A DNA stretch of 27,977 nt from a virus. Both the position numbers and the translations under genes were made by a program. Below, piece by piece: positions 6,162 through 13,981 of the stretch (its first letter is position 1; each line of letters starts with the position of its first letter). The stretch lies in IMG/VR virus record IMGVR_UViG_3300013131_005621, positions 1 to 27,977 of that record. One strand, written 5' to 3'. The notes below the pieces were generated by a model. It was not told the origin of the DNA and searched no databases. It saw only the letters and a program-made list of their open reading frames with translations.

Positions 6162-7667
6162 ATGGGGTTTGACGCCTTCCGCCAGCGGCTCGGCTCGATC
6201 ATCGGCGGGTTTGATGCGGCCCAAGCCCATCGTCGCCTGCGCGGGTTCCGGGCCAGCCGCGCCCATGTGAACACGCTGATCGCCGCCTCGGGCGACACGA
6301 TCACCGCCCGTGCTCGCTGGCTGGTCCGAAACAATGGCTATGCGGCCAATGCGGTGGAAAGTTTCGCCAGCAATGTCGTGGGAGATGGCATCAAACCCTC
6401 CTCGACCATCGCCGATGCAGCCAGGAAGGAAGAGCTGCAGGCACTGTGGCTGGCCTGGACGGACGATGCCGATGCGGAAGGCCTGACCGATTTCTACGGG
6501 CTTCAGCGCCGGGCGGCGCGCGAGGTGTTCCTGTCGGGCGAGGTGTTCCTGCGCATCCGGCCGCGCCGGGCCGAAGATGGTCTGACGGTCCCGCTGCAAC
6601 TTCAGATGCTGCCTGCCGAGATGCTGCCGCTCGATCTGAACCGCTGCCTGCCCGGCGCCGGGCTGATCCGGCAGGGCATCCAATTTGACGGCATCGGCCG
6701 TCGCACCGCCTATCACTTCCTGCGCCGTCACCCCGGCGACATGACCGACCCCGGTCTTTCCGGGGAAACCGTGCGGGTTCCGGCCACGGAGGTGATCCAT
6801 GTCCTCGACCCGGTCGAGGCCGGGCAGCTGCGCGGCGTGTCGCGTTTCGCTCCGGCGATCGTGAAACTCTTCACCCTCGACCTCTATGACGACGCCGAGC
6901 TGGAGCGGAAGAAGATCGCGGCGATGTTCGCGATGTTCATCACCTCGCCTGCCCCGGAAACCCCGCTGGAACCGGCCGAGGAGGATCTCGAAGTCGAACC
7001 CGGCCAGGTCGTGCGCCTCGATCCCGGCGAGGATGTCACCACCCCCGCCACCCCGGATTCCGGCGGAACCTATGAGCCCTTCCAGTACCGCACGCTGCTG
7101 CAGATCGGCGCGGCGCTGGGCGTGCCCTATGGTTACATGACCGGCGATACCGCCAAGGGCAACTTCTCCAACACCCGAATTGCGCTGGTGGATTTCCGGC
7201 GCAGGATATCGGCTTTCCAGCATTCGGTCATGGTCTTCCAGCTCTGCCGCGCAGTCTGGGCGCGCTGGATGGATGTGGCCGTGTTGTCGGGTGCCATCGA
7301 CCTGCCGGGCTATGACAGCCAGCGGCGGTACTATCAGGCCTGCGCCTGGCTGCCGACCAAATGGGACTGGGTCGATCCGATGAAGGATGCCTCGGCCGAG
7401 ATCCTGCAGATCGAGGCGGGCCTGAAATCCCGCACGCAAGCCATTTCCGAGCGCGGCTACGACGCCGAACAGGTCGACCGCGAAATCGCGGCCGAGCGCA
7501 AACGCGAAAGGGCCCTCGGCCTCGACTTCCGCCGCCCGGGATCCCCGGCGCAGGCGCCGGGCGCGGCCGCAGGCAGCGGCGATGGCGCTGCCCGGCCGGA
7601 CGGCACTTCAGGTGGCGATGCGCCGGAAGGGGCTGACGAAAAACCCGACGCGAAGGAGGACGCATGA
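6162..7667 (+). CDS. Phage portal protein (lambda gpB family)
   Basis: A 501-residue portal, the dodecameric ring at the capsid vertex through which DNA enters and leaves. Family features include an N-terminal RGFRASRAHVNTLIA region, ARWLVRNNGYAANAVESFASNVVGDGI (the lambda-type portal signature), a long central region with EVIHVLDPVEAGQLRGVSRFAP, and the TRIALVDFRRRI segment near 340-355. Length is close to that of lambda gpB (533). The C-terminal 50 residues are Gly/Ala/Pro/Asp-rich and probably disordered, as is common where portals are proteolytically trimmed during maturation. ATG 6162 follows AAAGGGG. The stop overlaps the ATG of the protease gene (ATGA). Confidence 0.95.
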   Translation: MGFDAFRQRLGSIIGGFDAAQAHRRLRGFRASRAHVNTLIAASGDTITARARWLVRNNGYAANAVESFASNVVGDGIKPSSTIADAARKEELQALWLAWTDDADAEGLTDFYGLQRRAAREVFLSGEVFLRIRPRRAEDGLTVPLQLQMLPAEMLPLDLNRCLPGAGLIRQGIQFDGIGRRTAYHFLRRHPGDMTDPGLSGETVRVPATEVIHVLDPVEAGQLRGVSRFAPAIVKLFTLDLYDDAELERKKIAAMFAMFITSPAPETPLEPAEEDLEVEPGQVVRLDPGEDVTTPATPDSGGTYEPFQYRTLLQIGAALGVPYGYMTGDTAKGNFSNTRIALVDFRRRISAFQHSVMVFQLCRAVWARWMDVAVLSGAIDLPGYDSQRRYYQACAWLPTKWDWVDPMKDASAEILQIEAGLKSRTQAISERGYDAEQVDREIAAERKRERALGLDFRRPGSPAQAPGAAAGSGDGAARPDGTSGGDAPEGADEKPDAKEDA

Positions 7668-9058
7668 TGCACTACGCCCAGATCGCCCAGCGCGCCTTCA
7701 ACACCCCGCTGATGGTCGATCCTGCCAAGGCGCTGGCCTTCCTCACCGGACTGGGGCCGCGCATCACCGGACGGGAGATCACCTTCCACGGGATCGAGGT
7801 GGAGGCGGCAGATCAGAGCGCTGCCTCCCTGCCCGCCCGTGCCTCGCTCTTCGGCAATGACCTCGCCCAACGCCATCAGCGCAATGGCACCCAGCCCTTT
7901 GCGATGGTGGACGGCATCGCGGTGATCGAGATCGCTGGAACGCTGGTGCATCGCGGGGCCTGGATCGGACAGTCCTCTGGCCTCACCTCCTATGAAGGGA
8001 TCGCCGCCCAGATCGACGCGGCAATCGCGGATCCGGCCGTGCGTGGCATTGCGCTTGATATCGACAGCTTCGGAGGCGAGGTCGCCGGGGCTTTCGATCT
8101 GGCCGACCGCATCCGCGCCGCCCGGGCACAGAAGCCCATCCACGCCTTCGTCGCCGAACATGCGCTGTCCGCTGGCTATGTCCTGGCATCCCAGGCCGAC
8201 CGGATCATCCTGCCGCGCACCGGCGCTGTCGGCAGCATCGGCGTGGTCGCGCTGCACACCGACATGAGCGGTGCGCTCGATCAAAAGGGCATCGCCGTCA
8301 CCCTGATCCATGCCGGGGCGCACAAGATCGACGCCAATCCGTACCAGCCGCTTCCGCAAGCGGTGGGCGACCAGATGCAGCGCGAGCTGGAAGTGGTCCG
8401 CTTCCTCTTCGCGGAAACTGTCGCTTCCGGGCGCGGGGATCGGCTGACCCAGGCGGCGGCACTGGCCACCGAAGCCGCTGTGTTCCGCGGTGCCGATGCC
8501 ATCGCCGCGGGCCTCGCCGACGAGATCGCCGATCCTGTCACCGCCTTCCGCGCCTTCGCCGCCGCCCCGCGCGGTACAACATCCCCCAGCAGAAAGGGTC
8601 CGAAGATGACCACCCTCCCCACCGAAACTGCGGTTCCGGCCGCCGCCGTTGCGACCGCAACGGTCTCGACCGGACAGCCCCCTTCCGATCAGCCTGCGGC
8701 GCCCGCCAATCCTGATGCCGCACCCGCGCCGGTTGCGGCATCCTCGGCGCCCATTCCACCAGCCCCCCTGCTCCCGGCACCTGAAGCTCAGGCACCCTCC
8801 GCCGACGCGATCCGCGCCGAGGCGGCCGAGGTGGCACAGATCTGTGCCCAGGCCGCGCGACTGGGTGTGACCATCGATGCCGCCGATGCCGTCACGCGGG
8901 GCCTCAAGCCGGGCGCCTTACGCGCCCGGGTGCTGGCCGATCTTGCCGCCCGCAGCGATGCGGCTGGGATCATCGCCACCGCCCCGGCGGCCGCTGCCGC
9001 GAAGGACAGCCCGCTCGTCGCCGCCGCCCGGAAGGTCGCGGCCGAGGCCGCACGCTGA
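7664..9058 (+). CDS. S49/ClpP-like prohead protease with C-terminal scaffold domain (gpC-like)
   Basis: A 464-residue protein equivalent to lambda gpC. Residues 1-300 form an S49 (SppA-like) serine protease. The nucleophile is Ser169 in SAGYVLAS and the general base is Lys221 in GAHKIDANPYQPL; DIDSFGGEV near 130 forms the oxyanion region. Residues from about 315 are a Pro/Ala-rich linker followed by a helical segment typical of scaffold proteins. The protease trims scaffold and portal during head maturation. An excellent AAGGAGG lies ahead of the tandem ATGATG start and overlaps the portal stop. A second ribosome binding site inside the gene would yield the scaffold on its own (see 8606-9058). 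Confidence 0.92.
   Translation: MMHYAQIAQRAFNTPLMVDPAKALAFLTGLGPRITGREITFHGIEVEAADQSAASLPARASLFGNDLAQRHQRNGTQPFAMVDGIAVIEIAGTLVHRGAWIGQSSGLTSYEGIAAQIDAAIADPAVRGIALDIDSFGGEVAGAFDLADRIRAARAQKPIHAFVAEHALSAGYVLASQADRIILPRTGAVGSIGVVALHTDMSGALDQKGIAVTLIHAGAHKIDANPYQPLPQAVGDQMQRELEVVRFLFAETVASGRGDRLTQAAALATEAAVFRGADAIAAGLADEIADPVTAFRAFAAAPRGTTSPSRKGPKMTTLPTETAVPAAAVATATVSTGQPPSDQPAAPANPDAAPAPVAASSAPIPPAPLLPAPEAQAPSADAIRAEAAEVAQICAQAARLGVTIDAADAVTRGLKPGALRARVLADLAARSDAAGIIATAPAAAAAKDSPLVAAARKVAAEAAR
8606..9058 (+). CDS. Nested in-frame scaffold protein (Nu3-like internal start)
   Basis: ATG at 8606, in the same frame as the protease gene (its codon 315), is preceded by AGAAAGG with an 8-nt spacer, a much better ribosome binding site than chance internal ATGs usually have. 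It falls exactly between the protease domain and the scaffold part. The 150-residue product (MTTLPTETAVPAAA...) is a Pro/Ala linker then helices ending AARKVAAEAAR. This copies the lambda C/Nu3 arrangement, in which scaffold is made in excess from an internal start. The role is inferred; the start signal is seen directly. Confidence 0.65.
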   Translation: MTTLPTETAVPAAAVATATVSTGQPPSDQPAAPANPDAAPAPVAASSAPIPPAPLLPAPEAQAPSADAIRAEAAEVAQICAQAARLGVTIDAADAVTRGLKPGALRARVLADLAARSDAAGIIATAPAAAAAKDSPLVAAARKVAAEAAR

Positions 9059-9093
9059 TCACCTTTTCCCCAACCCAGTCTGGAGACTGACCC

Positions 9094-9474
9094 ATGCCCG
9101 TCCTGAACCAACCGCCCAGCCCGGGCGATGTCCTCAAATACGAGGTCAACCCGAACTACACCCGCGAGACCGTCACCCTCCTGATGGGGATGCCCTATCC
9201 GGTGGGTGCGGTCCTCGGGAAGATCACCGCGTCGGCCAAGTACAAGCTGGCGACCAGCGGCGGCACCGACGGCGCCCAGACGGCCACAGCCGTGTTGCTT
9301 CATGCCGTTGACGCCACGCTGGCGGATGTCGTGGGCATCGTCGTCGCCCGTGGCCCGTCCATCGTCTCGCGGGCGGAGCTCGCCTACGACGCCACCGTCG
9401 ACGATGGCGCCAAGATCACCACCAAGCTCGGCCAGCTCGCCGCCGTCGGCATCATCGCCCGCGACGGCGTCTGA
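9094..9474 (+). CDS. Head decoration protein (gpD family)
   Basis: A 126-residue protein at the lambda D position, between scaffold and major capsid. It resembles the head decoration family: an extended N-terminal arm (LKYEVNPNYTRETVTL), a beta-rich core starting GAVLGKITASAKYKL, AVLLHAVDAT in the middle and IVARGPSIVSRAELAYD near the end. Such trimers clamp the expanded capsid at three-fold positions and stabilise it against DNA pressure. ATG 9094 follows GGAGACTGACCC. A 64-bp gap to the capsid gene has a good ribosome binding site but no obvious terminator. Confidence 0.88.
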   Translation: MPVLNQPPSPGDVLKYEVNPNYTRETVTLLMGMPYPVGAVLGKITASAKYKLATSGGTDGAQTATAVLLHAVDATLADVVGIVVARGPSIVSRAELAYDATVDDGAKITTKLGQLAAVGIIARDGV

Positions 9475-9538
9475 CGCGCCAGACGCCGCATCTACGCGTC
9501 CTCACCATCCCGTTTCCCCAAATTGCCGGAGCCCCGCC

Positions 9539-10564
9539 ATGAACGCCATCATCCGCAACCCCTTCGACGCTGGCGGCTATTCGCTGGCCGAGATGACGCA
9601 GGCCATCAACATCCTGCCCAACCTCTACACCCGGCTCGGCCAGATCGGCCTCTTCCGCTTCGAGGGGGTGACGCAGCGCAGCATCGTCATCGAACAGTTC
9701 CAGGGCGTGCTGAGCCTCCTGCCCTCGGTGCCGCTGGGTGCCCCGGCCACGGTCGGCACCCGAGAGGGGCGCTCGATGCGGTCCTTCGCCCTGCCCTGGA
9801 TCCCGCATGACGATGTCATCCTGCCGGGCGACATTCAGGGCCAACCCGCGCTGGGCGTTTCCGATGCCGCCGATCCGCTGGTCGAGGTGATGAATCGCAA
9901 GCTGCAGCTGATGCGGCGCAAGCATGCCCAGACCCGCGAATACATGGAGATGAACGCGCTGCGCGGCATCGTGAAGGACGGCGCGGGCACGACCCTTTAC
10001 AACTACTTCAGCGAGTTCGGCCTCACCCAGATCTCGGTCGACTTTGTCCTCGGCACAGCAGGCACCAACGTGCAGGGCAAGGTCCGCGAGGTGCTGCGCG
10101 CCATCGAAGACAACCTTCTGGGCGAGAGCATGGTCCGGGCGCACGCGCTGGTCAGTCCCGAGTTCTTCGACAAGCTGATCAGCCACCCCAAGACCGAAGA
10201 TGCCTACAAGTTCTATTCCGCCACCGGCGGCCAGCCGCTGCGTGAGGATGTCCGCCGCGCCTTTCCCTTCGCAGGCGTGCTCTTCGAGGAATATACTGGC
10301 AGCGCCACGCTCTCGACCGGCACCGCCGAGCGCTTCCTGCCCGCGGGCGAAGGCGTCGCCTTCCCGGTCGGCACCTTCGACACCTTCACCACCTATGGAG
10401 GACCGGCGAACCTGCTGGAGGCCGCCAACACGATGGGTCTGCCCCTCTATGCCCGCCAGCATCTCGACGAGAAGGGCCGCTGGATCGATCTGATGACCGA
10501 GTCCTCGATCCTGCCGGTGAACAAGCGGCCGCGCCTTGCGATCCGCCTGCATACGTCGAACTGA
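9539..10564 (+). CDS. Major capsid protein (gpE family)
   Basis: A 341-residue HK97-fold capsid protein of the lambda E family, equal in length to lambda gpE (341). It opens MNAIIRNPFDAGGYSLAEM, then NILPNLYTRLGQIGLF and the family stretch TQRSIVIEQFQGVLSLLP near 50-70. It ends TESSILPVNKRPRLAIRLHTS, where the PVNKRP motif is typical of the family. The start is placed at ATG 9539, preceded by GGAG with a 7-nt spacer. The frame stays open upstream, but that part lies over the decoration gene and is not coding in this frame. No N-terminal delta domain is visible, consistent with the separate scaffold made from the nested start. Confidence 0.95.
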   Translation: MNAIIRNPFDAGGYSLAEMTQAINILPNLYTRLGQIGLFRFEGVTQRSIVIEQFQGVLSLLPSVPLGAPATVGTREGRSMRSFALPWIPHDDVILPGDIQGQPALGVSDAADPLVEVMNRKLQLMRRKHAQTREYMEMNALRGIVKDGAGTTLYNYFSEFGLTQISVDFVLGTAGTNVQGKVREVLRAIEDNLLGESMVRAHALVSPEFFDKLISHPKTEDAYKFYSATGGQPLREDVRRAFPFAGVLFEEYTGSATLSTGTAERFLPAGEGVAFPVGTFDTFTTYGGPANLLEAANTMGLPLYARQHLDEKGRWIDLMTESSILPVNKRPRLAIRLHTSN

Positions 10565-10575
10565 CGGCGGTCAGA

Positions 10576-10890
10576 GTGTCGGTGTTCGAGGCGGCGCTGG
10601 GCCGCATCTTCGGCAATCCCTCGATGGCGGTGGCGGCGGTCTGGATCTCCGCCGCCACCTCGGAGGAACGCCCGATCCGGGTGATCCTCCGCGCCCCGGA
10701 TCGCAACACCGAGTTCGGGGCCGCGCGTTTCGTCAGCGATACGATGATGGTGGACGTCCGGGTCTCCGACTTGCCCGATCCCCGACCGGGCGACCTGCTG
10801 GTGATCGGCGCGGACAGCTTCATCCTCCAGGGCGAGCCGATCCGTGACCGGGAACGATTGATCTGGACATTGGACTTGCGACCATCATGA
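10576..10890 (+). CDS. Head-tail joining protein (gpFII-like)
   Basis: A 104-residue protein just after the capsid gene, where lambda has FII. It is beta-rich with the pattern VWISAATSEERPIRVILRAPD in the middle and GDLLVIGADSFILQGEPIRDRERLIW near the end, matching the phage attachment (FII) family shape. In lambda, FII forms the knob on the head to which the tail binds. The start is GTG at 10576, with a purine-rich GGCGGTCAGA ahead; a later GTG at 10582 is possible. The stop overlaps the next ATG (ATGA), indicating coupled translation. Confidence 0.7.
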   Translation: MSVFEAALGRIFGNPSMAVAAVWISAATSEERPIRVILRAPDRNTEFGAARFVSDTMMVDVRVSDLPDPRPGDLLVIGADSFILQGEPIRDRERLIWTLDLRPS

Positions 10891-11516
10891 AGTTGAAGCT
10901 CGAAATCAGCCCCGACCTCGTCGCCCTGATGCGGGCCGAGATCGCCGCCGGGGAAAAGGCGGTCTCGGCGGCGATGCGCGCGGCGGGCGCTGATCTCAAA
11001 TCCGCCTGGCGCACGCAGATCACCGGCGCCGGGCTGGGGACAAGGCTTGGCAATTCGATCCGGCTCGCGACGTATCCGAAGGCCAGTGACAGCCTGAACG
11101 CGGCGACGCTGGTCTGGTCCAACGCCCCGGTGATCATCGGCGCGCACGACACGGGGCCGCTGATCCGGTCGAAAGACGGCTTCTGGCTGGCCATCCCCAC
11201 CCCGGCCGCCGGGAAATCCACCCGCGGCGGACGCATCACCCCCGGCGAATGGGAACGCCGCACCGGCCTGCGGCTGCGGTTCATCTATCGTCGCCGAGGG
11301 CCAAGCCTGCTGGTGGCGGAAGGGCGGCTGAACACGAAAGGTCGCGCGGTGGCGTCGAAGTCGAAGTCCGGGCGCGGTTTGGCGACCGTACCGATCTTCC
11401 TGCTGGTGCCGCAGGTCAGGTTGCGCAAACGACTGGATCTGGCGCGGGATGCAGAGCGGGCGGCGGAAGGCGTGCCGGGGCGGATCGTGGCGAAATGGGT
11501 CGAGGGGAAGGTGTGA
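10887..11516 (+). CDS. DUF6441 family protein (putative tail completion/joining)
   Basis: A 209-residue protein that opens MKLKLEISPDLVALMRAEIAAGEKAV, the start seen in DUF6441 proteins of rhodobacterial prophages. It continues with WRTQITGAGLGTRLGNSIR and a basic region RLRFIYRRRGPSLLVAEGRL. Its place between the FII-like and tail terminator genes is that of lambda Z (gpZ), and the shape (helical start, basic middle, helical end) fits a neck or tail completion protein. The function is inferred from position. The stop at 11516 is followed by an abrupt change to inserted genes. Confidence 0.7.
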   Translation: MKLKLEISPDLVALMRAEIAAGEKAVSAAMRAAGADLKSAWRTQITGAGLGTRLGNSIRLATYPKASDSLNAATLVWSNAPVIIGAHDTGPLIRSKDGFWLAIPTPAAGKSTRGGRITPGEWERRTGLRLRFIYRRRGPSLLVAEGRLNTKGRAVASKSKSGRGLATVPIFLLVPQVRLRKRLDLARDAERAAEGVPGRIVAKWVEGKV

Positions 11517-11581
11517 CGATCAGCGGCTTGAACAACCTGAACGAGATCAATAGCCTGCCTGCAAAGCGGAGTTTATTTGAT

Positions 11582-12865
11582 ATGCACATCTTGCAGAAAA
11601 CCCTACCCGTTGCTTTCGCCGTTTGTCTTTCCACCATGGCCTTCGCGCAAACCAACGACGCGATGTCCTCTGAACTCGCATCGATCGAGCAGCAGATCAC
11701 CGAGGTTCGGTCGAAGATCGCCCTATACGATGGCGGGCTTATCAAGGGGCTGGCAGAGGCCAGGCTTGAGGCTTTGCTGCTGTCGAAGACCCTGATCGAA
11801 AACCGCCTTGCTGCTGCGGACGGCGGCGCAACGGTCGAGGTCGTGGTTGCCGCAGTGGAGCCTGACGAAGTTCGGGCCCAGCAACTCCTGGGCGAAATGG
11901 CCTCGGCACAACACCGCATCGAAGAAGCCGAAAAGGAAGCGGCTCAGGGTGGCGGCCTTGTGCAGGCCTTGGCACTCAGCCGCGCTGAAACCGAAAAGCT
12001 CACTCTGGCCCAACTGCAAATGGGTTACCTGCAAGCAAAATACGGCATTGCTTTCCCAGCGGTGGCAGCCCCTGCGGCGGCGGCGGCGGCACCGGTCGCA
12101 GACCCTGCTGCGACTACGGAAGGCGGTGCCCCGGCGGCAAATACCGTCGCTTGGGCAGATCCGATGCATCCGGAAATCGACTACAACAGCCCCGCATTCG
12201 AACAAGCCCACAAGGAGGGTGATCGGATGGCCGGCTGGTGGGCGATCAAGACCGAGCGCGCCGCAGTCGATGACAGCCTGCAGATCACGGCCGTGAACTA
12301 TTCCGCCTATGACCCGTCAAACTACATGGGAATGACTGGTCTGATTGCGCGCTGCGTCGAGGGAGAAACCGCCCTGATCTTCGTACAGGATGATTTCCTG
12401 ATGGCGGACTATCGGCGAAACACCTTCGACATCACGTTGCGGGTGGATGAAGCGCCCGCACAGGAAACGCGCTGGAACGGGCTGACCAGCAACAAGGGTG
12501 CCGGGCTGTTTGGCACTGAGGCAGAGAGTTTCATCCGCACCATCTATGATGCAAAGCGTCTGTTCATTCGGCTTACCGAAAACAACGGTCAGGATCATGA
12601 CGCGACGTTCCAGCTCGCAGGGGGTGATGCGGCCTTCGAAGAGGTGGCGGGCGCCTGTGGCTGGACGACGCTGTCCCTGACCAAGGACGACTACCGTGCA
12701 ATCCAGACCCTGCTGAATGCGGGTGGTTTTGACACCGGCACGCCGGATGGCCAGTGGGGCGCGGGATCCAAAGAGGCGATGAAAGCCTTCCAGACCTCTG
12801 TCGGCATCCCTGCGACCGGCGCGCCTGACCGGGCAACTTTGCAGAAACTTGGCTTCGGTGGCTGA
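11582..12865 (+). CDS. Secreted coiled-coil/VasI-TagO-like/peptidoglycan-binding protein (moron)
   Basis: A 427-residue exported protein not belonging to the structural set. Residues 1-22 are a signal peptide ending in the AxA site A20-F21-A22. Residues 25-155 are helical coiled coil with an internal duplication (GGLI at 51 and GGLV at 124). An Ala/Pro linker follows. Residues about 225-361 resemble the VasI/TagO family of type VI secretion accessory proteins: one Cys (258) ahead of a beta region, then TLRVDEAPAQETRW, RLFIRLTENNG, ATFQLAG and a terminal GACGW with Cys359. Residues about 365-427 are a PG_binding_1 domain (YRAIQTLLNAGGFDTG, DGQWG, AFQTSVGI). It would act in the periplasm on peptidoglycan. 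ATG 11582 follows CGGAG with a rather long 10-nt spacer. Local codon use looks less GC-biased than in neighbours, suggesting transfer. It may alter host fitness or block superinfection; neither is shown. Confidence 0.75.
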   Translation: MHILQKTLPVAFAVCLSTMAFAQTNDAMSSELASIEQQITEVRSKIALYDGGLIKGLAEARLEALLLSKTLIENRLAAADGGATVEVVVAAVEPDEVRAQQLLGEMASAQHRIEEAEKEAAQGGGLVQALALSRAETEKLTLAQLQMGYLQAKYGIAFPAVAAPAAAAAAPVADPAATTEGGAPAANTVAWADPMHPEIDYNSPAFEQAHKEGDRMAGWWAIKTERAAVDDSLQITAVNYSAYDPSNYMGMTGLIARCVEGETALIFVQDDFLMADYRRNTFDITLRVDEAPAQETRWNGLTSNKGAGLFGTEAESFIRTIYDAKRLFIRLTENNGQDHDATFQLAGGDAAFEEVAGACGWTTLSLTKDDYRAIQTLLNAGGFDTGTPDGQWGAGSKEAMKAFQTSVGIPATGAPDRATLQKLGFGG

Positions 12866-12880
12866 AGGGCGATCTGAGCC

Positions 12881-13171
12881 TCAGTACCCGGCTTCACGCT
12901 GATGGCGAACGGCCAAAACCACCGCCGTTTCACCGTCGAAATGGTAGAGCGATACATAACCACTGTCGCCGAAGGTGATGAACCACTCGCGAAACTCCGG
13001 TTCCAAGTCTTCAACCGGTCGGCCCGCGCCCGGATGATCACGCAGAATGTTCATCCCCTCGCGGATGGACTTCGCCGCTCGGCGGGCAGCCTCAGGGTTC
13101 TTGTCAGCAAGAAAACGATAAAGCCGTTCGCCATCCCGCAGGGCGGCGGGCGACCAGATCAGTTGTGGCAT
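12881..13171 (-). CDS. ParE/RelE-type toxin
   Basis: A 96-residue toxin of the ParE/RelE superfamily. It begins MPQLIWSPAALRDGERLYRFL, the usual first strand and two helices, with AARRAAKSIREGMNIL, GAGRPVEDLEPEFREWFI and a closing VVLAVRHQREAGY (typical ParE end). ParE enzymes poison gyrase and RelE cleaves mRNA; the sequence looks nearer ParE, but the target is unproven. It overlaps the antitoxin gene by 13 bp and lies antisense to the late operon, 15 bp beyond the end of the exported protein gene. Confidence 0.88.
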   Translation of the reverse strand: MPQLIWSPAALRDGERLYRFLADKNPEAARRAAKSIREGMNILRDHPGAGRPVEDLEPEFREWFITFGDSGYVSLYHFDGETAVVLAVRHQREAGY

Positions 13172-13443
13172 TCAGGAGCTGCCGCCTCTTCGCCTGCTTC
13201 CAGCTTCGCAAGCCAGGCATCGGCTTCGTCATGTGTGACGTGCTTGCCGGTCGCCTGAAACTCTTCCCAGGCCTGAAGCCCGGCCTGGCGAAACGCCTCG
13301 CGCTTCTCTTCGCGCTCGACGAATTGCGCCACCGCTTCGCGCAGCATCCAGTGGGTTGAGCGATCCTTGGCATCCGCCAGCCGCTTCAGCCGGTCGCGGG
13401 TATCCTGATCGAGCTTCACGGCAATCGGGCGGACAGCGTTCAT
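13159..13443 (-). CDS. Ribbon-helix-helix antitoxin (ParD/CopG-like)
   Basis: A 94-residue antitoxin. The N-terminus RPIAVKLDQDTRDRLKRLADAKDRSTHWMLREAVAQFV is a clear ribbon-helix-helix DNA-binding fold (beta strand about residues 5-11, then two helices). The acidic, helical remainder (EFQATGKHVTHDEADAWLAKLEAGEE) would wrap the toxin. The protein should neutralise the ParE-type toxin encoded just downstream and repress its own promoter. ATG 13443 follows GGAG with a 7-nt spacer. A pair of GTATT repeats 10 bp apart lies 18-32 bp upstream and is a candidate operator. Confidence 0.87.
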   Translation of the reverse strand: MNAVRPIAVKLDQDTRDRLKRLADAKDRSTHWMLREAVAQFVEREEKREAFRQAGLQAWEEFQATGKHVTHDEADAWLAKLEAGEEAAAPECHN

Positions 13444-13460
13444 GGGGCGACTCCGAACGA

Positions 13461-13475
13461 GTATTCACGGGTATT
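13461..13475 (-). promoter_or_regulatory. Candidate parDE operator (GTATT direct repeats)
   Basis: GTATT at 13461-13465 and again at 13471-13475 (AATAC on the transcribed strand), exactly one helical turn apart and just upstream of the antitoxin start. Ribbon-helix-helix antitoxins often bind pairs of short direct or inverted repeats on one DNA face. TATGCT further upstream could be a -10 box, but its -35 partner TTGTGA is 19 bp away, so the promoter is weak or uncertain. Confidence 0.35.
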
Positions 13476-13531
13476 ACCTTTAGCATATCGACTGACGTCG
13501 CAGAAGTCACAATTGAGCCAAAGGCCTTGAA

Positions 13532-13954
13532 ATGCCGACAACTCGCGAAACCGTCCTCTCCGCGCTCCTCGCGCGGCTGCAGCCGCTTGCCGCCCTCACC
13601 CTGCGCGACGAGGTCCTGCCCGAGCGAGTTCCGGCGGCGGGGCTGATCATCCTGCGCGACGGCCAGCCCGGCGATCCAGAAGTCACGCTGTCGCCACTGC
13701 GATACCACTACCAGCACCGGGCCGAGCTGGAGGTCGTCATCCAGGCGGGCAACGGACGGGCCAACGCCTTTGACAATCTGATCGCCGCCATCGGTGCGAC
13801 GTTGGAGGCCGACCACACGCTCGGCGGGCTCTGCGACTGGGTCGAACCCGAAGCTCCGGCCTCGGTCGATCTGCCCATCGAAGGCGCGGCTGCTCTGAAG
13901 GCGGCGCTGATCACCATCGTGCTGCATTACACCACCACCGGGCCGCTGGCCTGA
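13532..13954 (+). CDS. Putative tail terminator (gpU-like)
   Basis: A 140-residue protein at the lambda U position, between DUF6441 and the tail tube gene. It starts MPTTRETVLSALLARLQPL, a helix typical of minor tail protein U-type and tail terminator proteins. A beta-rich middle follows (GLIILRDGQPGDPEVTLSP, YHYQHRAELEVVI), then NAFDNLIAAIGATLEAD and a final strand ALKAALITIVLHYTTT. Such proteins form a ring that caps the growing tail tube. It has a good AAAGG ribosome binding site and resumes the late operon after the inserted cassette. The assignment rests on position and secondary-structure pattern. Confidence 0.7.
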   Translation: MPTTRETVLSALLARLQPLAALTLRDEVLPERVPAAGLIILRDGQPGDPEVTLSPLRYHYQHRAELEVVIQAGNGRANAFDNLIAAIGATLEADHTLGGLCDWVEPEAPASVDLPIEGAAALKAALITIVLHYTTTGPLA

Positions 13955-13981
13955 ATTCCCCAACTATCCAAGGAGACTTCC

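Noticed and set aside
5928-7439. 503-codon antisense frame under the portal gene
   Set aside because: Shadow of the portal gene: biased composition rich in Gly, Arg, Asp and His, with no recognisable domain.
9206-9538. Upstream extension of the major capsid frame
   Set aside because: It lies over the decoration gene in another frame and is Ser/Arg/Pro-rich; the capsid family start and ribosome binding site are at 9539.
11249-11581. Upstream extension of the exported protein
   Set aside because: It covers the DUF6441 gene in another frame, and the signal peptide begins at 11582.
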